DNA of 58,809 bases from Isoptericola halalbus (lineage in GTDB: Bacteria; Actinomycetota; Actinomycetes; Actinomycetales; Cellulomonadaceae): assembly GCA_009663185.1 (NCBI GenBank), contig VJZX01000019.1, positions 1 through 58,809 on the forward strand, given 5' to 3'. Position numbers and translations under genes: made by a program. The notes below the pieces were generated by a model. It did no database searches. It saw only the letters and a program-made list of their open reading frames with translations, and was not told the DNA's origin. Positions 23,313-31,905 of this stretch are shown in pieces (position 1 is the stretch's first letter; each line of letters starts with the position of its first letter).

Positions 23313-24473
23313 ATGACCGTCACCCCGCGGGAGCTCAACCGCGCCACGCTGGTGCGTCAGCTCCTGCTGACCCGCGTGCCCGCCCAGGGACCCGACGCCG
23401 TCGCGGAGACAGTTCGCCGCGTCGTCGCGCTCCAGGCCCAGCACGTGGCCTCGCCGTACGTCGCGCTGTGGAACCGGGTCGACGATCTCGATCCTGCCGA
23501 CGTCGACGCCGCGTTCGTCAAGGGGCGGCTCGTGCGCTCCACGCTGCTGCGGATCACGCTCCACACCGTGCACGCGGCCGACCACCGCCCGTTCCGTGCC
23601 GCGATGCAGCCGACGCTGCGCGGTGCGCGGCTGAACGACCGGCGCTTCACGAGCACCGGCTTCACGGCGGAGCGGGCCGACGCGCTCGTGCCAGGCCTCC
23701 TGGAGTACCTCGGCGAGCCGCACGGCGGGCCCGAGGTCGAGGCATGGATCGAGGAGCGCCACCCCGGGCACGGCAGGATCGCGTGGTGGGCGCTGCGGCA
23801 CTACGGCCCGTTCGTGCACGCGCCGAGGGACGCGCCGTGGTCGTTCGGCCCGCGAGCGTGGTGGCTGCCCGCACCGGGCCACGACGGCGAGCTGGACCCC
23901 GACGCCGCGCTGCCCGGGCTCGTGCGCCGGTACCTCGAGGGGTTCGGCCCCGCGACGGTGGCCGACCTCTGGCAGTTCCTCATGGTCCACCGGCCGCGGG
24001 TGCGCGCCGCGCTCGCTGCGTTGGGGGACGAGGTCGAGGTGCTCGAGGGTCCGGACGGCGCGGTGCTGCTCGACGTCGTCGGCGCGCCCCGACCCGCCGA
24101 GGAGACGCCGGCGCCGCCCCGGCTCCTGGGCATGTGGGAGCAGGTGCTGCTCGCCTACGCCGACCGCGGCCGCGTCGTCCCGGAGGCCTACCGGAAGGAG
24201 GTGACGCGGGTCAACGGCGACGTGCTGCCGGCCATCCTCGTGGACGGGTACGTGGCCGGGGTGTGGCGCACCGTCGACGGGCCCGACGGCGACCCGCGCG
24301 TCGAGGTGCACGCCTTCGAGCCGCTGACCGACGACGTGTGGTCGGCGCTCGCGGCCGAGGCGGCGTCGCTGCTGACGATGCTCGCCGATCGCGATCCGCA
24401 CCCGTACCGGCGGTACGACCGGTGGTGGGAACGCCTGCCGGAGCCCGCCCAGCGGCAACTGCTTCCGGAGTGA
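23313..24473 (+). CDS. Winged-helix DNA-binding protein, AlkZ/HTH_42 family
   Basis: A 386-residue protein of the AlkZ/YcaQ-like superfamily (tandem winged helices). The N-terminus LNRATLVRQLLLTRVPAQ and the block VALQAQHVASPYVALW contain the Q-x-Q motif (QAQ) that is catalytic in AlkZ DNA glycosylases. Later blocks LRITLHTVHAAD and FGPATVADLWQF are family signatures. Members unhook interstrand crosslinks or remove alkylated bases, often as self-resistance. Here there is no toxin cluster nearby, so a housekeeping repair role is more likely. ATG 23313 is the first Met before the conserved start. Confidence 0.8.
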   Translation: MTVTPRELNRATLVRQLLLTRVPAQGPDAVAETVRRVVALQAQHVASPYVALWNRVDDLDPADVDAAFVKGRLVRSTLLRITLHTVHAADHRPFRAAMQPTLRGARLNDRRFTSTGFTAERADALVPGLLEYLGEPHGGPEVEAWIEERHPGHGRIAWWALRHYGPFVHAPRDAPWSFGPRAWWLPAPGHDGELDPDAALPGLVRRYLEGFGPATVADLWQFLMVHRPRVRAALAALGDEVEVLEGPDGAVLLDVVGAPRPAEETPAPPRLLGMWEQVLLAYADRGRVVPEAYRKEVTRVNGDVLPAILVDGYVAGVWRTVDGPDGDPRVEVHAFEPLTDDVWSALAAEAASLLTMLADRDPHPYRRYDRWWERLPEPAQRQLLPE

Positions 24474-24520
24474 GGCGAAATTCCGTGGCGCGCGGGGACG
24501 CGCAGGTGCAGCGTGAGGCT

Positions 24521-25672
24521 ATGACCTCACCAGCACGGCAGGCGGAGGCGGGCACGAGGACGTGGCGGGTGATCCCCGCGCCGCATGCGACCTCCCTCGA
24601 CGAGGCCGACGCGTGGGCGTACCGCGGCATCGCAGAGGTGGAGAGCGCGGCGGCGATCGAGGAGTTCGGCGACGACGACATCGCGCCGCGCGCGATCGAC
24701 GTCCTGGTCGGCATGAACCACCAGGACTACATCCGGCGCGAACGGCTCGTTGCCGTGGTGGCCGATCCCGACAGGGCGCCGCGGGTGGTCGGGCACGGCG
24801 TGCTGTTCTTGCCGATGGCCGACAACCGGCACCGCGCGGACGTCCGCGTCGTCGTGTCGCCGAAGCACCGCCGCCGCGGCATCGGGACCGCCCTGTACGA
24901 GCCGCTGCGCCGTCGCGCACAGGAGGAGGGCCGGACCACGCTGCTCGGCGACGTCGACTTCGCCGCCGAGCCCGACGCCGGTGCACCCGACGCGCTGCGA
25001 CCGCCGTCGGGCAACGGCAGCGTGTCCGCGGCGCTGCCCGGCGTCGCATTCGCGCGGCGCGCGGGCCTGGACCTCGAGCTCGTGGGGCGACGCTCGGTCC
25101 TCGACCTGCCGCTTCCCGACGGTGCGGCCGAGCGCTTCGAGGCGGAGGCGCGCGGCGCCGCGGGTGAGGCGTACCGGACGCACACCTGGGTCGACGAGAT
25201 TCCCGACGCGTGGATCGACCAGTACGCGGCGCTCGAGGAGCGCCTGAGCATGGACGAGCCGAACGGAGGCCTCGACCTCGAGCCCGAGCACTGGGACGCC
25301 ACGCGGACGCGCGAGGTGCTCGCGCGCATCGCGGAGCGCGGCCAGGGCTTCGTCGTCACCGTCGCCGAGCACGTGCCGACGGGCGAGCTCGCGGGCATGA
25401 CGCAGCTCGTCTACGTGCGTGACAGGCTCGCCTTCACCGACCAGGAGAGCACTGTCGTCCTGCCGGCCCACCGCGGGCACCGGCTCGGGATGCTCGTCAA
25501 GGCCGTCAACCTCCAGGCGCACGCGCGCCTGCGCCCGGCCACGCGACGCATCTACACCTGGAACAACGAGGACAATGCCCACATGCTTGCGATCAATGTG
25601 GCGCTAGGGTTCCGGCCCGCGGGCGGGTCCGCGGAGATGCAGGCCAAGCTGGCGGACCTCCCCGCGAGGTAG
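24521..25672 (+). CDS. Tandem GNAT acetyltransferase
   Basis: A 383-residue protein with two GNAT halves. The first (about 30-200) shows RVVVSPKHRRRGIGTALYEPL, a good acetyl-CoA loop. The second (about 205-383) has ELAGMTQLVYV, STVVLPAHRGHRLGMLVKAV and TWNNEDNAHMLAINVALGFRP. Such two-domain GNATs (Eis/MshD-like layout) are common in actinobacteria; the substrate is not evident. It follows the AlkZ-like gene by 47 bases and could share its transcript. Confidence 0.82.
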   Translation: MTSPARQAEAGTRTWRVIPAPHATSLDEADAWAYRGIAEVESAAAIEEFGDDDIAPRAIDVLVGMNHQDYIRRERLVAVVADPDRAPRVVGHGVLFLPMADNRHRADVRVVVSPKHRRRGIGTALYEPLRRRAQEEGRTTLLGDVDFAAEPDAGAPDALRPPSGNGSVSAALPGVAFARRAGLDLELVGRRSVLDLPLPDGAAERFEAEARGAAGEAYRTHTWVDEIPDAWIDQYAALEERLSMDEPNGGLDLEPEHWDATRTREVLARIAERGQGFVVTVAEHVPTGELAGMTQLVYVRDRLAFTDQESTVVLPAHRGHRLGMLVKAVNLQAHARLRPATRRIYTWNNEDNAHMLAINVALGFRPAGGSAEMQAKLADLPAR

Positions 25673-25703
25673 CGCGTTCGCGGCCGACCGGGCCGACGGG
25701 GGC

Positions 25704-26564
25704 TTACCTGGCTGCTGCAGGGGCCCGTCGCGCCTGCAGGCGCAGCAGGCCGCCGTGGGGGCTGAGGAGGTGCGCCAGGGCGAAGACGCTGCCTTGGACC
25801 ACGACGACGAGCCCGCCCGGGGCGGCGTCGAGCCAGTAGCTGAGGTAGATGCCCGCGACCGAGCAGGTGGCCGAGAGGATCGGTGCGATCACGAGCATGC
25901 GGCCGAACCGGTCGGTCAGGAGCCTGGCGGTCGCTCCGGGAATGATGAGCATGGCGACGACGAGGATGACGCCGACGACCTGGAGCGCGACCACGGCGGT
26001 CAGGGCGAGCAGGCCGAGGAGCAGCGCGCCCAGCCGCCGGGGCGACAGGCCGATGGCGTGGGCGTGGGCGGGGTCGAAGGCGTACAGCGTCAGGTCGCGG
26101 CGCTTGAGGACCAGCACGGTGAACGCGATCCCGGCCAGGACGGCGACCTGGGCCAGCTCTGCCGGTGACACGCCCAGGATGTTGCCGAAGATGATGTGGT
26201 TGAGGTCGGTCTGGCTCGGGGTGACGGAGATGAGGACGAGGCCCAACGCGAACAGCGTGGTGAACACGATTCCGATCGCGGCGTCCTCCCTGATCCGTCC
26301 GCTGTCCCGCACGACGCCGATGAGAATGACGGCCAGGACGCCGAACACGAGCGCGCCGAGCGCGAACGGTGCGCCCACGACGTAGGCCAGGACCACGCCG
26401 GGCAGCACGGCGTGCGAGACGGCGTCGCCCATGAGGGACCAGCCGACGAGGATGAGCCAGCACGACAGCAGTGCGCACACCACGGAAGCGAGCACCGTCG
26501 TGGCCAGGGCCCGGACCATGAAGTCGTACTGCAAGGGCTCCAGGAGCAGGTCGAGCAGGGTCAC
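25704..26564 (-). CDS. Metal ABC transporter permease (Mn/Zn/Fe type)
   Basis: A 286-residue permease of the ABC-3 family, with eight to nine helices and hallmark segments WSLMGDAVSHAVLPGVVLAY, EDAAIGIVFTTLFALG and LTAVVALQVVGVILVVAMLI. It forms the channel of a MntABC/SitABCD-type importer. GTG 26564 overlaps the stop of the ATPase gene (GTGA), completing a three-gene operon in the order binding protein, ATPase, permease. Confidence 0.93.
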   Translation of the reverse strand: MTLLDLLLEPLQYDFMVRALATTVLASVVCALLSCWLILVGWSLMGDAVSHAVLPGVVLAYVVGAPFALGALVFGVLAVILIGVVRDSGRIREDAAIGIVFTTLFALGLVLISVTPSQTDLNHIIFGNILGVSPAELAQVAVLAGIAFTVLVLKRRDLTLYAFDPAHAHAIGLSPRRLGALLLGLLALTAVVALQVVGVILVVAMLIIPGATARLLTDRFGRMLVIAPILSATCSVAGIYLSYWLDAAPGGLVVVVQGSVFALAHLLSPHGGLLRLQARRAPAAAR

Positions 26565-27313
26565 GCGACCACCACCTTCCCGCCCAGGTCGAGGCCCGTG
26601 TCGAGGCCGAAGGCGCGCGCGAGGCGCTCCGGGCGCAACGCGTCGGTGGTGGGCCCGTGGAAGAGGACCCGGTGCAGCAGCAGGATCGACTCGTCGGCGA
26701 GCTGCGGCAGGGCGTGCAGGTCGTGCGTGGAGACCAGGATCGTGCGTCCGTCGTCGGCGAGCTCCCGCAGCAGCCGCACGATCGTCGCCTCGGTGCGCTT
26801 GTCCACCCCGGCGAACGGTTCGTCGAGCAGCAGGACCGGCGCCTCCTGTGCGATGCCGCGGGCGACGAATGCGCGTTTGCGCTGCCCGCCGGAGAGCTGC
26901 CCGATCTGTCGACCGGCGAGCTCGCTCAGCTCGACCCGGTCGAGGGCCTCGTCCACGGCCGTGTGGTCGGCGAGCCGGGGGCGCCGGGTGAGGCCCTGGT
27001 GGCCGTAGCGACCCATCATCACCACCTCGCGGACCGAGACCGGAAACCCCCAGTCGATCCCGTCGCTCTGTGGGACGTACCCGACGACGCCGCGCCTGCG
27101 CGCTGCGTCAGGATCGGTGCCGAGGACGCGCACCCGGCCCTGGTCGGGGCGGACCAACCCCATGATCGTCTTGAAGAGGGTCGACTTGCCCGAGCCGTTC
27201 ATGCCGACCAGGCCGGTCACCCGCCCTGGCCGCACGGTCAGCGACGCGCCGTCGAGCGCGAGCACGTCCCCGTACCGGACCACGACGTCGTCGACTTCGA
27301 CGGCGGCCGTCAC
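26561..27313 (-). CDS. Metal ABC transporter ATP-binding protein
   Basis: A 250-residue ATPase: Walker A GMNGSGKST, Q-loop YVPQSDGIDW, signature LSGGQRKR, Walker B VLLLDEPFAGVD and switch His in STHDL. The sequence VDWxFPV-like after the Q-loop (GIDWGFPVSVREVVMMGRYG) is typical of Mn/Zn importers such as MntA/SitB. It overlaps both neighbours by four bases. It is the only ABC ATPase gene in the window and belongs to the metal importer, not to the sugar importers. Confidence 0.94.
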   Translation of the reverse strand: MTAAVEVDDVVVRYGDVLALDGASLTVRPGRVTGLVGMNGSGKSTLFKTIMGLVRPDQGRVRVLGTDPDAARRRGVVGYVPQSDGIDWGFPVSVREVVMMGRYGHQGLTRRPRLADHTAVDEALDRVELSELAGRQIGQLSGGQRKRAFVARGIAQEAPVLLLDEPFAGVDKRTEATIVRLLRELADDGRTILVSTHDLHALPQLADESILLLHRVLFHGPTTDALRPERLARAFGLDTGLDLGGKVVVA

Positions 27314-28260
27314 GACGCCCGCCCGGCAAGCGCGTCGAGAATGGTGCGGGCGTCGTACCGGATCAGGTCGAGGTAGGTCGGCACGGGGCCGTCGGCAGCA
27401 GAGAGCGAGTCGACGTACAGCACGCCACCGAACGGCACGCCGGCGGCGTCCACGACCTGCCGCATCGGCCGGTCGGACACCGTGGACTCGCAGAACACGG
27501 CCGGAACGTCGTTCTCCTTCACGAACTCGATCACCGAGGCGATCTGCTGCGGCGTGGCCTGTTGCTCGGCGTTCACCGGCCAGATGTACACCTCCGTCAA
27601 CCCCGCGTCCCGTGCCAGGTAGGAGAACGCCCCCTCGCAGGTGACCAGGGCCCGCTGGTCCTCCGGGAGCGCCGAGAGCCCCGCGGCCAGCTCGTCGTGC
27701 ACCGTCTGCAGCTCAGCCTTGTAGGCCTCGCCGTTGGCGGCGAAGTCTGCCGCGTGCGCCGGGTCCAGGTCGCTGAACGCCTCCACCAGGTTGTCGACAT
27801 ACCTCTGGACGTTGAGCGGGCTCATCCATGCGTGCGGGTTGGGGGTGCCCGCGTAGGCGTCCGCCGTGATGTCCATGACCTCCACCCCGTCGGAGACGAC
27901 GACGTGCGGCGCGTCCAGCCCCTCCACGAACTGCGCGAACCACGCCTCCAGGTTCAGCCCGTTGTCCACGACCAGGTCGGCCGCTGCGGCTTTGCGGATG
28001 TCGCCCGGCGTCGGCTCGTACCCGTGGATCTCCGCCCCCGGCTTCGTGATCGACTCCACCACGAGGTGCTCGCCGCCCACGTTCCGTGCGATGTCTGCCA
28101 GCACCGTGAACGTCGTCAGGACCACGGGCCGATCGTCCTCGACCGCAGGAGCAGACCCCGCTGCGCACGACCCGGCACCCAGGAGCACCAGAGGCACTAC
28201 CAGGGCGGTCGCGAGCAGACGTCCGAGGCGGGGCAGTCGACGAAGAGGCACCGATGTCAT
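27310..28260 (-). CDS. Metal-binding ABC transporter lipoprotein (Mn/Zn/Fe)
   Basis: A 316-residue cluster A-I binding protein. A signal peptide ends at the lipobox-like LGAGSC. Predicted ligands are His in KPGAEIHGYEPTP, His in GTPNPHAWMSP, Glu in FCESTVSDR and Asp in LYVDSLS, i.e. the His-His-Glu-Asp set of manganese/iron binders such as MntC/SitA. ATG 28260 lies seven bases after a TAGTCT -10 box, suggesting a leaderless mRNA. An inverted repeat overlaps that promoter. It is the first gene of a three-gene import operon. Confidence 0.93.
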   Translation of the reverse strand: MTSVPLRRLPRLGRLLATALVVPLVLLGAGSCAAGSAPAVEDDRPVVLTTFTVLADIARNVGGEHLVVESITKPGAEIHGYEPTPGDIRKAAAADLVVDNGLNLEAWFAQFVEGLDAPHVVVSDGVEVMDITADAYAGTPNPHAWMSPLNVQRYVDNLVEAFSDLDPAHAADFAANGEAYKAELQTVHDELAAGLSALPEDQRALVTCEGAFSYLARDAGLTEVYIWPVNAEQQATPQQIASVIEFVKENDVPAVFCESTVSDRPMRQVVDAAGVPFGGVLYVDSLSAADGPVPTYLDLIRYDARTILDALAGRAS

Positions 28261-28267
28261 GTCCACG

Positions 28268-28291
28268 AGACTAAAAGTTCGGTGACCCGAA
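28268..28291 (-). promoter_or_regulatory. -10 box and inverted-repeat operator of the metal ABC operon
   Basis: On the minus strand TAGTCT (28273-28268) precedes the ATG by seven bases. Just upstream, TTCGG-TGAC-CCGAA (28278-28291) is a perfect five-base inverted repeat in an A/T-rich context within the -10/-35 spacer. A DtxR/MntR- or Fur/Zur-type repressor site is plausible from the regulated genes; the sequence does not decide which. Confidence 0.45.
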
Positions 28292-28344
28292 AACAAGGAT
28301 GCGTCGAGGGAAAGAGCGCGCCCATGGCTCCGAGGTGCTCCTGG

Positions 28345-28385
28345 TTGTCCGTGGGTACCGCGGTCGGCTAGCGTGAAGGTTCACG
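28345..28385 (+). promoter_or_regulatory. Promoter and sugar operator of GH95-lacI
   Basis: TTGTCC (28345-28350), an 18-base spacer and TAGCGT (28369-28374) make a good promoter. The operator CGTGAAGGTTCACG (28372-28385; arms CGTGAA/TTCACG, two-base centre) overlaps the end of the -10 box and the start site. The same arrangement recurs at 31798-31857. Confidence 0.75.
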
Positions 28386-28406
28386 GACGACTCAGCAGGA
28401 GACCTC

Positions 28407-30758
28407 TTGCCACACGAACCCCAGCACGACGACCGGGCGATCACTCTGCATCGACCGGCCGAGGCGTTCCATGACGCGTTCCTGCTCGGCAACGGCTCGC
28501 TCGGCGCGACGGTCTACGGACGACCGGGCATCGAGGAGTTCGACCTGAACCTCGACACCGTCTGGTCCGGCGGTCCAGGTCGAGCGCCGCTGAACGAGGT
28601 GCGTCCTGGGACCCTCGACGACCTGCGCACGGCGATCGCGGCCGGCGATCACCGGAGAGCCGACAAGCTGGCCCGAGAGCTCCAAGCCCAGGGCTGGAGC
28701 GAGTCGTACCAGCCGCTCGGGCGGCTGTCCTGGCGGTGGGGTTCGGACGGCGAGTCGGGTCCTTGTCGGCGGCGACTCGATCTGGCCTCGGCCACCGCCC
28801 GGGTCGACACCGGATCAGGGTCGATGGAGACGTATGTCAGCGCCCCGGACGGCGTGATGGTCGCCGAGGCCCGCGGCGCCGAGGGTCCGCCCGGCGCCAC
28901 GATCGACTTCCGCTCGCCCCACCCAGGTGTCGACGTCACCGTGTCCACGTCGGACGGCGTCACATGGCTCGTGGCCGTCGGACGCGCGCCGAGCCGGGCG
29001 CTGCCGAACTACGTCGCGACCGACGACGCACTGATGTACGACCGGGGCGCGCCGACCGCGGACGGCACCGTCGACGCCGGCATGGGCTGGGCGGTCGCCG
29101 CCGCCCTCACCGACGAGCGGCGGCTGGTCGCGAGCGCCGTGAGCGGCTTCCGCGGTCCGCGCGAACGCCCGAGCGCCGACCTCGCGGCCCTCGCGGGAGA
29201 GGCGACCGTGCGAGTCCGCGCCGCGTTGGCGCTGGAGCCCGCCGACCTGCGACGGCGCCACGTCGAGGACTACTCCGCACTCTTCGACCGCGTGCGGCTC
29301 GACCTGTCGGCATCGGAAGATCCCCAGGCCACCGCCGCGGAGCGGTACTTCGACTTCGGCCGGTACCTGCTCATCTCCAGCAGCCGCCCCGGGACTCAGG
29401 CGGCGAACCTCCAAGGCATCTGGAACGCGGATGTCCGTCCCGGCTGGAGCTCGAACTACACGGCCAACATCAACGTCGAGATGAACTACTGGGGCGCCGA
29501 GGTGATCGGGCTCCCAGAGCTCCACGGGCCGCTGTTCGACCTGGCCCGCGACCTGGCCGAGACCGGCCGCGCCACCGCCCAGGCGGTCTATGGCGCCGCC
29601 GGAGCGACGACGCACCACAACACCGACCTGTGGCGGTTCACCGAAGCCGTCTCCGGCGAACCGCAGTGGGCCAACTGGCAGCTCGGGCTGGCGTGGATCG
29701 CTGCGCACCTCGGCGATCACCTCGACCATCGCTGGGACGAGGACTTCGCCCGCGCCACCGCGCTGCCGGTCATCCGAGCGGTCGTGGAGTTCGCGCTCGA
29801 CCAGCTCGTGGAGACACCGGACGGGCGTCTCGTGGTCAGTCCTTCGACCTCTCCGGAGCACAGGTTCGTCGCCGGGACCGAACTCGGGACCGTCACCCGG
29901 GGCGCGACCCTCGACCAGGAGCTCACCGCGCAAGCGCTCGGACGCTACGTCGCGCTCGCGGACGCGCTCGGTGACGACGGCGGGCTCGCCGCCCGCTGCC
30001 GGGAGGCCCTCGCGCGGCTCCATCTGCCCGACCCCGACGAGCACGGGCGCCTGCGTGAATGGGCGGACGCATGGGAGCCGAGCGAGCTCGACCACCGGCA
30101 CCTGTCCCACCTGTATGGCGTCTTCCCCGGTGACCGCATCACGGAGACAACCGAACCCGAGGCGTTCGTAGCGGCGAAGCGGGCACTGGACTTCCGTCTG
30201 GAACACGGCAGCGGCTACACGGGCTGGAGCCAGGCCTGGGTGCTGTGCCTCGCCGCGAGGTTTCGCGACGCGGCCCTCGCCGAACGCGCGATCGAGACGT
30301 TGGTCGACGACCTCAGCTCCGTGTCGCTGCTCGACCTGCACCCGCTCGACGGGTGGCCCGGCGGTGCGATCTTCCAGATCGACGGGAACCTCGGCGCCGT
30401 CGCCGGCATCGCAGAGCTCCTCGTGCAGAGCCACGCCGGCGCGGTCTCGCTGCTGCCGACACTGCCGCCGTCGTGGCCGCGCGGCAGCGTCCGGGGCGTG
30501 CGCGCCCGGGGGGAGCGCACGGTCGATCTCGACTGGGACGCCGGCAGGCTGGTGAGCGCCCGCCTGCACTGCCGGACCACCGGGCGGCTCGTCGTCGAGA
30601 CCGATGGTTCCGTCCGGTTCTCGGTCACGGACGAGGCAGGCACTCGTGTGGTTCCCGAGCCGGCGACGGCGGCCCCGCCCGACAGGGCCCGCTGGGCCTG
30701 GGAGGCGGAGTCAGGGCGAACGTACGTCCTCCAGGCCGTTCCCAACGCAAGTCAATAG
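28407..30758 (+). CDS. Glycoside hydrolase family 95 (alpha-L-fucosidase/L-galactosidase)
   Basis: A 783-residue, apparently cytosolic enzyme (no signal peptide). GH95 landmarks: AEAFHDAFLLGNGSLGATVYG at the start, NLQGIWNADVRPGWSSNYTANINVEMNYWGAE (catalytic Asn pair in N-x-N), THHNTDLW and GGAIFQIDGNLGAVAGIAELL. The family removes terminal alpha-1,2-L-fucose or alpha-L-galactose with inversion, on xyloglucan, rhamnogalacturonan or milk glycans. The start is a TTG at 28407, supported by AGGAGA six bases upstream; the first ATG would be far inside the fold. It shares an operon with the lacI gene nine bases downstream and is probably repressed by it. Confidence 0.88.
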   Translation: MPHEPQHDDRAITLHRPAEAFHDAFLLGNGSLGATVYGRPGIEEFDLNLDTVWSGGPGRAPLNEVRPGTLDDLRTAIAAGDHRRADKLARELQAQGWSESYQPLGRLSWRWGSDGESGPCRRRLDLASATARVDTGSGSMETYVSAPDGVMVAEARGAEGPPGATIDFRSPHPGVDVTVSTSDGVTWLVAVGRAPSRALPNYVATDDALMYDRGAPTADGTVDAGMGWAVAAALTDERRLVASAVSGFRGPRERPSADLAALAGEATVRVRAALALEPADLRRRHVEDYSALFDRVRLDLSASEDPQATAAERYFDFGRYLLISSSRPGTQAANLQGIWNADVRPGWSSNYTANINVEMNYWGAEVIGLPELHGPLFDLARDLAETGRATAQAVYGAAGATTHHNTDLWRFTEAVSGEPQWANWQLGLAWIAAHLGDHLDHRWDEDFARATALPVIRAVVEFALDQLVETPDGRLVVSPSTSPEHRFVAGTELGTVTRGATLDQELTAQALGRYVALADALGDDGGLAARCREALARLHLPDPDEHGRLREWADAWEPSELDHRHLSHLYGVFPGDRITETTEPEAFVAAKRALDFRLEHGSGYTGWSQAWVLCLAARFRDAALAERAIETLVDDLSSVSLLDLHPLDGWPGGAIFQIDGNLGAVAGIAELLVQSHAGAVSLLPTLPPSWPRGSVRGVRARGERTVDLDWDAGRLVSARLHCRTTGRLVVETDGSVRFSVTDEAGTRVVPEPATAAPPDRARWAWEAESGRTYVLQAVPNASQ

Positions 30759-30767
30759 CATGAGCGG

Positions 30768-31778
30768 ATGCGCAGAGAGGGTGACCGAGTGGGCAGCCGC
30801 GTGACGATCCTGGACGTCGCGTCCGAGGCAGGGGTGTCGCGCCAGACGGTCACCCGGGCGATGAACGACATGGCGGACATCAGCGAGGCCACCCGCAAGC
30901 GGGTCCTCGAGGCCGCCGAGCGTCTGGGGTACCGGCCGAGCCGTTTCGCGCGGAACCTGGTGAACCGTCAGAAGACGCACGCTCTCGGCCTCGTGGTGGC
31001 CTCGTTCCGCAACCCGTACTACACCGACATCGCTGCCGACATGCTGTCGGGCGCGGCCAAACGCGGCTGGCAGGTGATGATTGCGGCCCCGGACGGCGAG
31101 CTCGAGGACGTCCTGGGCGTTCTGTCTGCACAGGTCGACGTGCTGGTCGGGCACTTCGGCGGGCCCGAGGCCGACCTCCGCGAGGCAGGCCGTGGCCTCC
31201 CGGTCGTGAACCTCGAGCTGGTGAGCACCCTGCCAGGCGTCCACTCGGTCCACGTCGACCTCGAGTCGGGGATCGTGGAGGCGGTCGGAGCGTTGCGCGA
31301 GCGCGGGGCACGTCGGTTCGGCATGGTGGACTCGGCGTACACGCAGCGATTCTCCCGTGCCTACGAACCCTCGCCCCGGAGGGAATGGTTCGAGCGGGCG
31401 GCGGGGAGTCAGCTGACCGGCGTCGTCGTCGGCGAGGAGACGATCTCCGGGGGCGGCCAGGCGTTCGCAGAGCTCCTACGCAGGCACCCGGACACTGACG
31501 CCGTCCTGATGTTCAACGACCTCATGGCCCTCGGCGCGGTGCAGAACGCACACGCCTTGGGCATCGACGTCCCGGGCCGCGTCCGCATCGTCGGCGTCGA
31601 CGGCCTCTCCCTGGGCGAGGCCGTCGACCCGCAACTCACGACGATCTCCCTCGACCGGCAGGGGATCGCGTCGAACACGCTGGACATCGCCGAAATCCTT
31701 GCGAAGGCCGATTTCGCCCCGATCGCCCCGATTCATCGCAGCGTCCGCACCCAGATGCTCTGGCGCGGCTCGGCCTGA
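30768..31778 (+). CDS. LacI-family regulator of the GH95/ABC locus
   Basis: A 336-residue repressor: helix-turn-helix VTILDVASEAGVSRQTVTRAM (about residues 12-32), hinge, then a sugar-binding domain (GLVVASFRNPYYTDIAADM, DAVLMFNDLMALGAVQ and VRIVGVDGLSLGEAVDPQLT). It is the second gene of the GH95 operon. The operator shared by 28372 and the two sites at 31824-31857 flanks this gene, so it is the natural candidate to bind CGTGAA-N2-TTCACG. The inducer is probably a fucosyl or galactosyl sugar. Confidence 0.92.
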   Translation: MRREGDRVGSRVTILDVASEAGVSRQTVTRAMNDMADISEATRKRVLEAAERLGYRPSRFARNLVNRQKTHALGLVVASFRNPYYTDIAADMLSGAAKRGWQVMIAAPDGELEDVLGVLSAQVDVLVGHFGGPEADLREAGRGLPVVNLELVSTLPGVHSVHVDLESGIVEAVGALRERGARRFGMVDSAYTQRFSRAYEPSPRREWFERAAGSQLTGVVVGEETISGGGQAFAELLRRHPDTDAVLMFNDLMALGAVQNAHALGIDVPGRVRIVGVDGLSLGEAVDPQLTTISLDRQGIASNTLDIAEILAKADFAPIAPIHRSVRTQMLWRGSA

Positions 31779-31797
31779 TCTCCGGCACCCGCCGGTC

Positions 31798-31857
31798 TTG
31801 ACACGCCTGGCGACCCGTCCCTACCGTGAACCTTCACGGTCCCGTGAAGGTTCACGG
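31798..31857 (+). promoter_or_regulatory. Promoter with tandem LacI-type operators, ABC operon
   Basis: TTGACA (31798-31803), an 18-base spacer and TACCGT (31822-31827). Two operators follow: CCGTGAACCTTCACGG (31824-31839) and CCGTGAAGGTTCACGG (31842-31857), with perfect seven-base arms and two bases between them. The two sites have complementary centres (CC and GG), so the whole 34-bp block is itself a near-perfect inverted repeat. The first overlaps the -10 box, as at 28372. Confidence 0.8.
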
Positions 31858-31875
31858 AACGATCGCAAGGGAGCG

Positions 31876-31905
31876 ATGATGACGATGAAGGCGACGGCCC
31901 GATGA
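31876..31905 (+). CDS. Nine-codon leader ORF coupled to permease gene
   Basis: MMTMKATAR with a good GGGAG ribosome site; its TGA overlaps the permease ATG (ATGA, 31902-31905). The permease itself lacks a ribosome site, so this mini-ORF probably serves for translational coupling. No similarity is recognised. Confidence 0.45.
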   Translation: MMTMKATAR

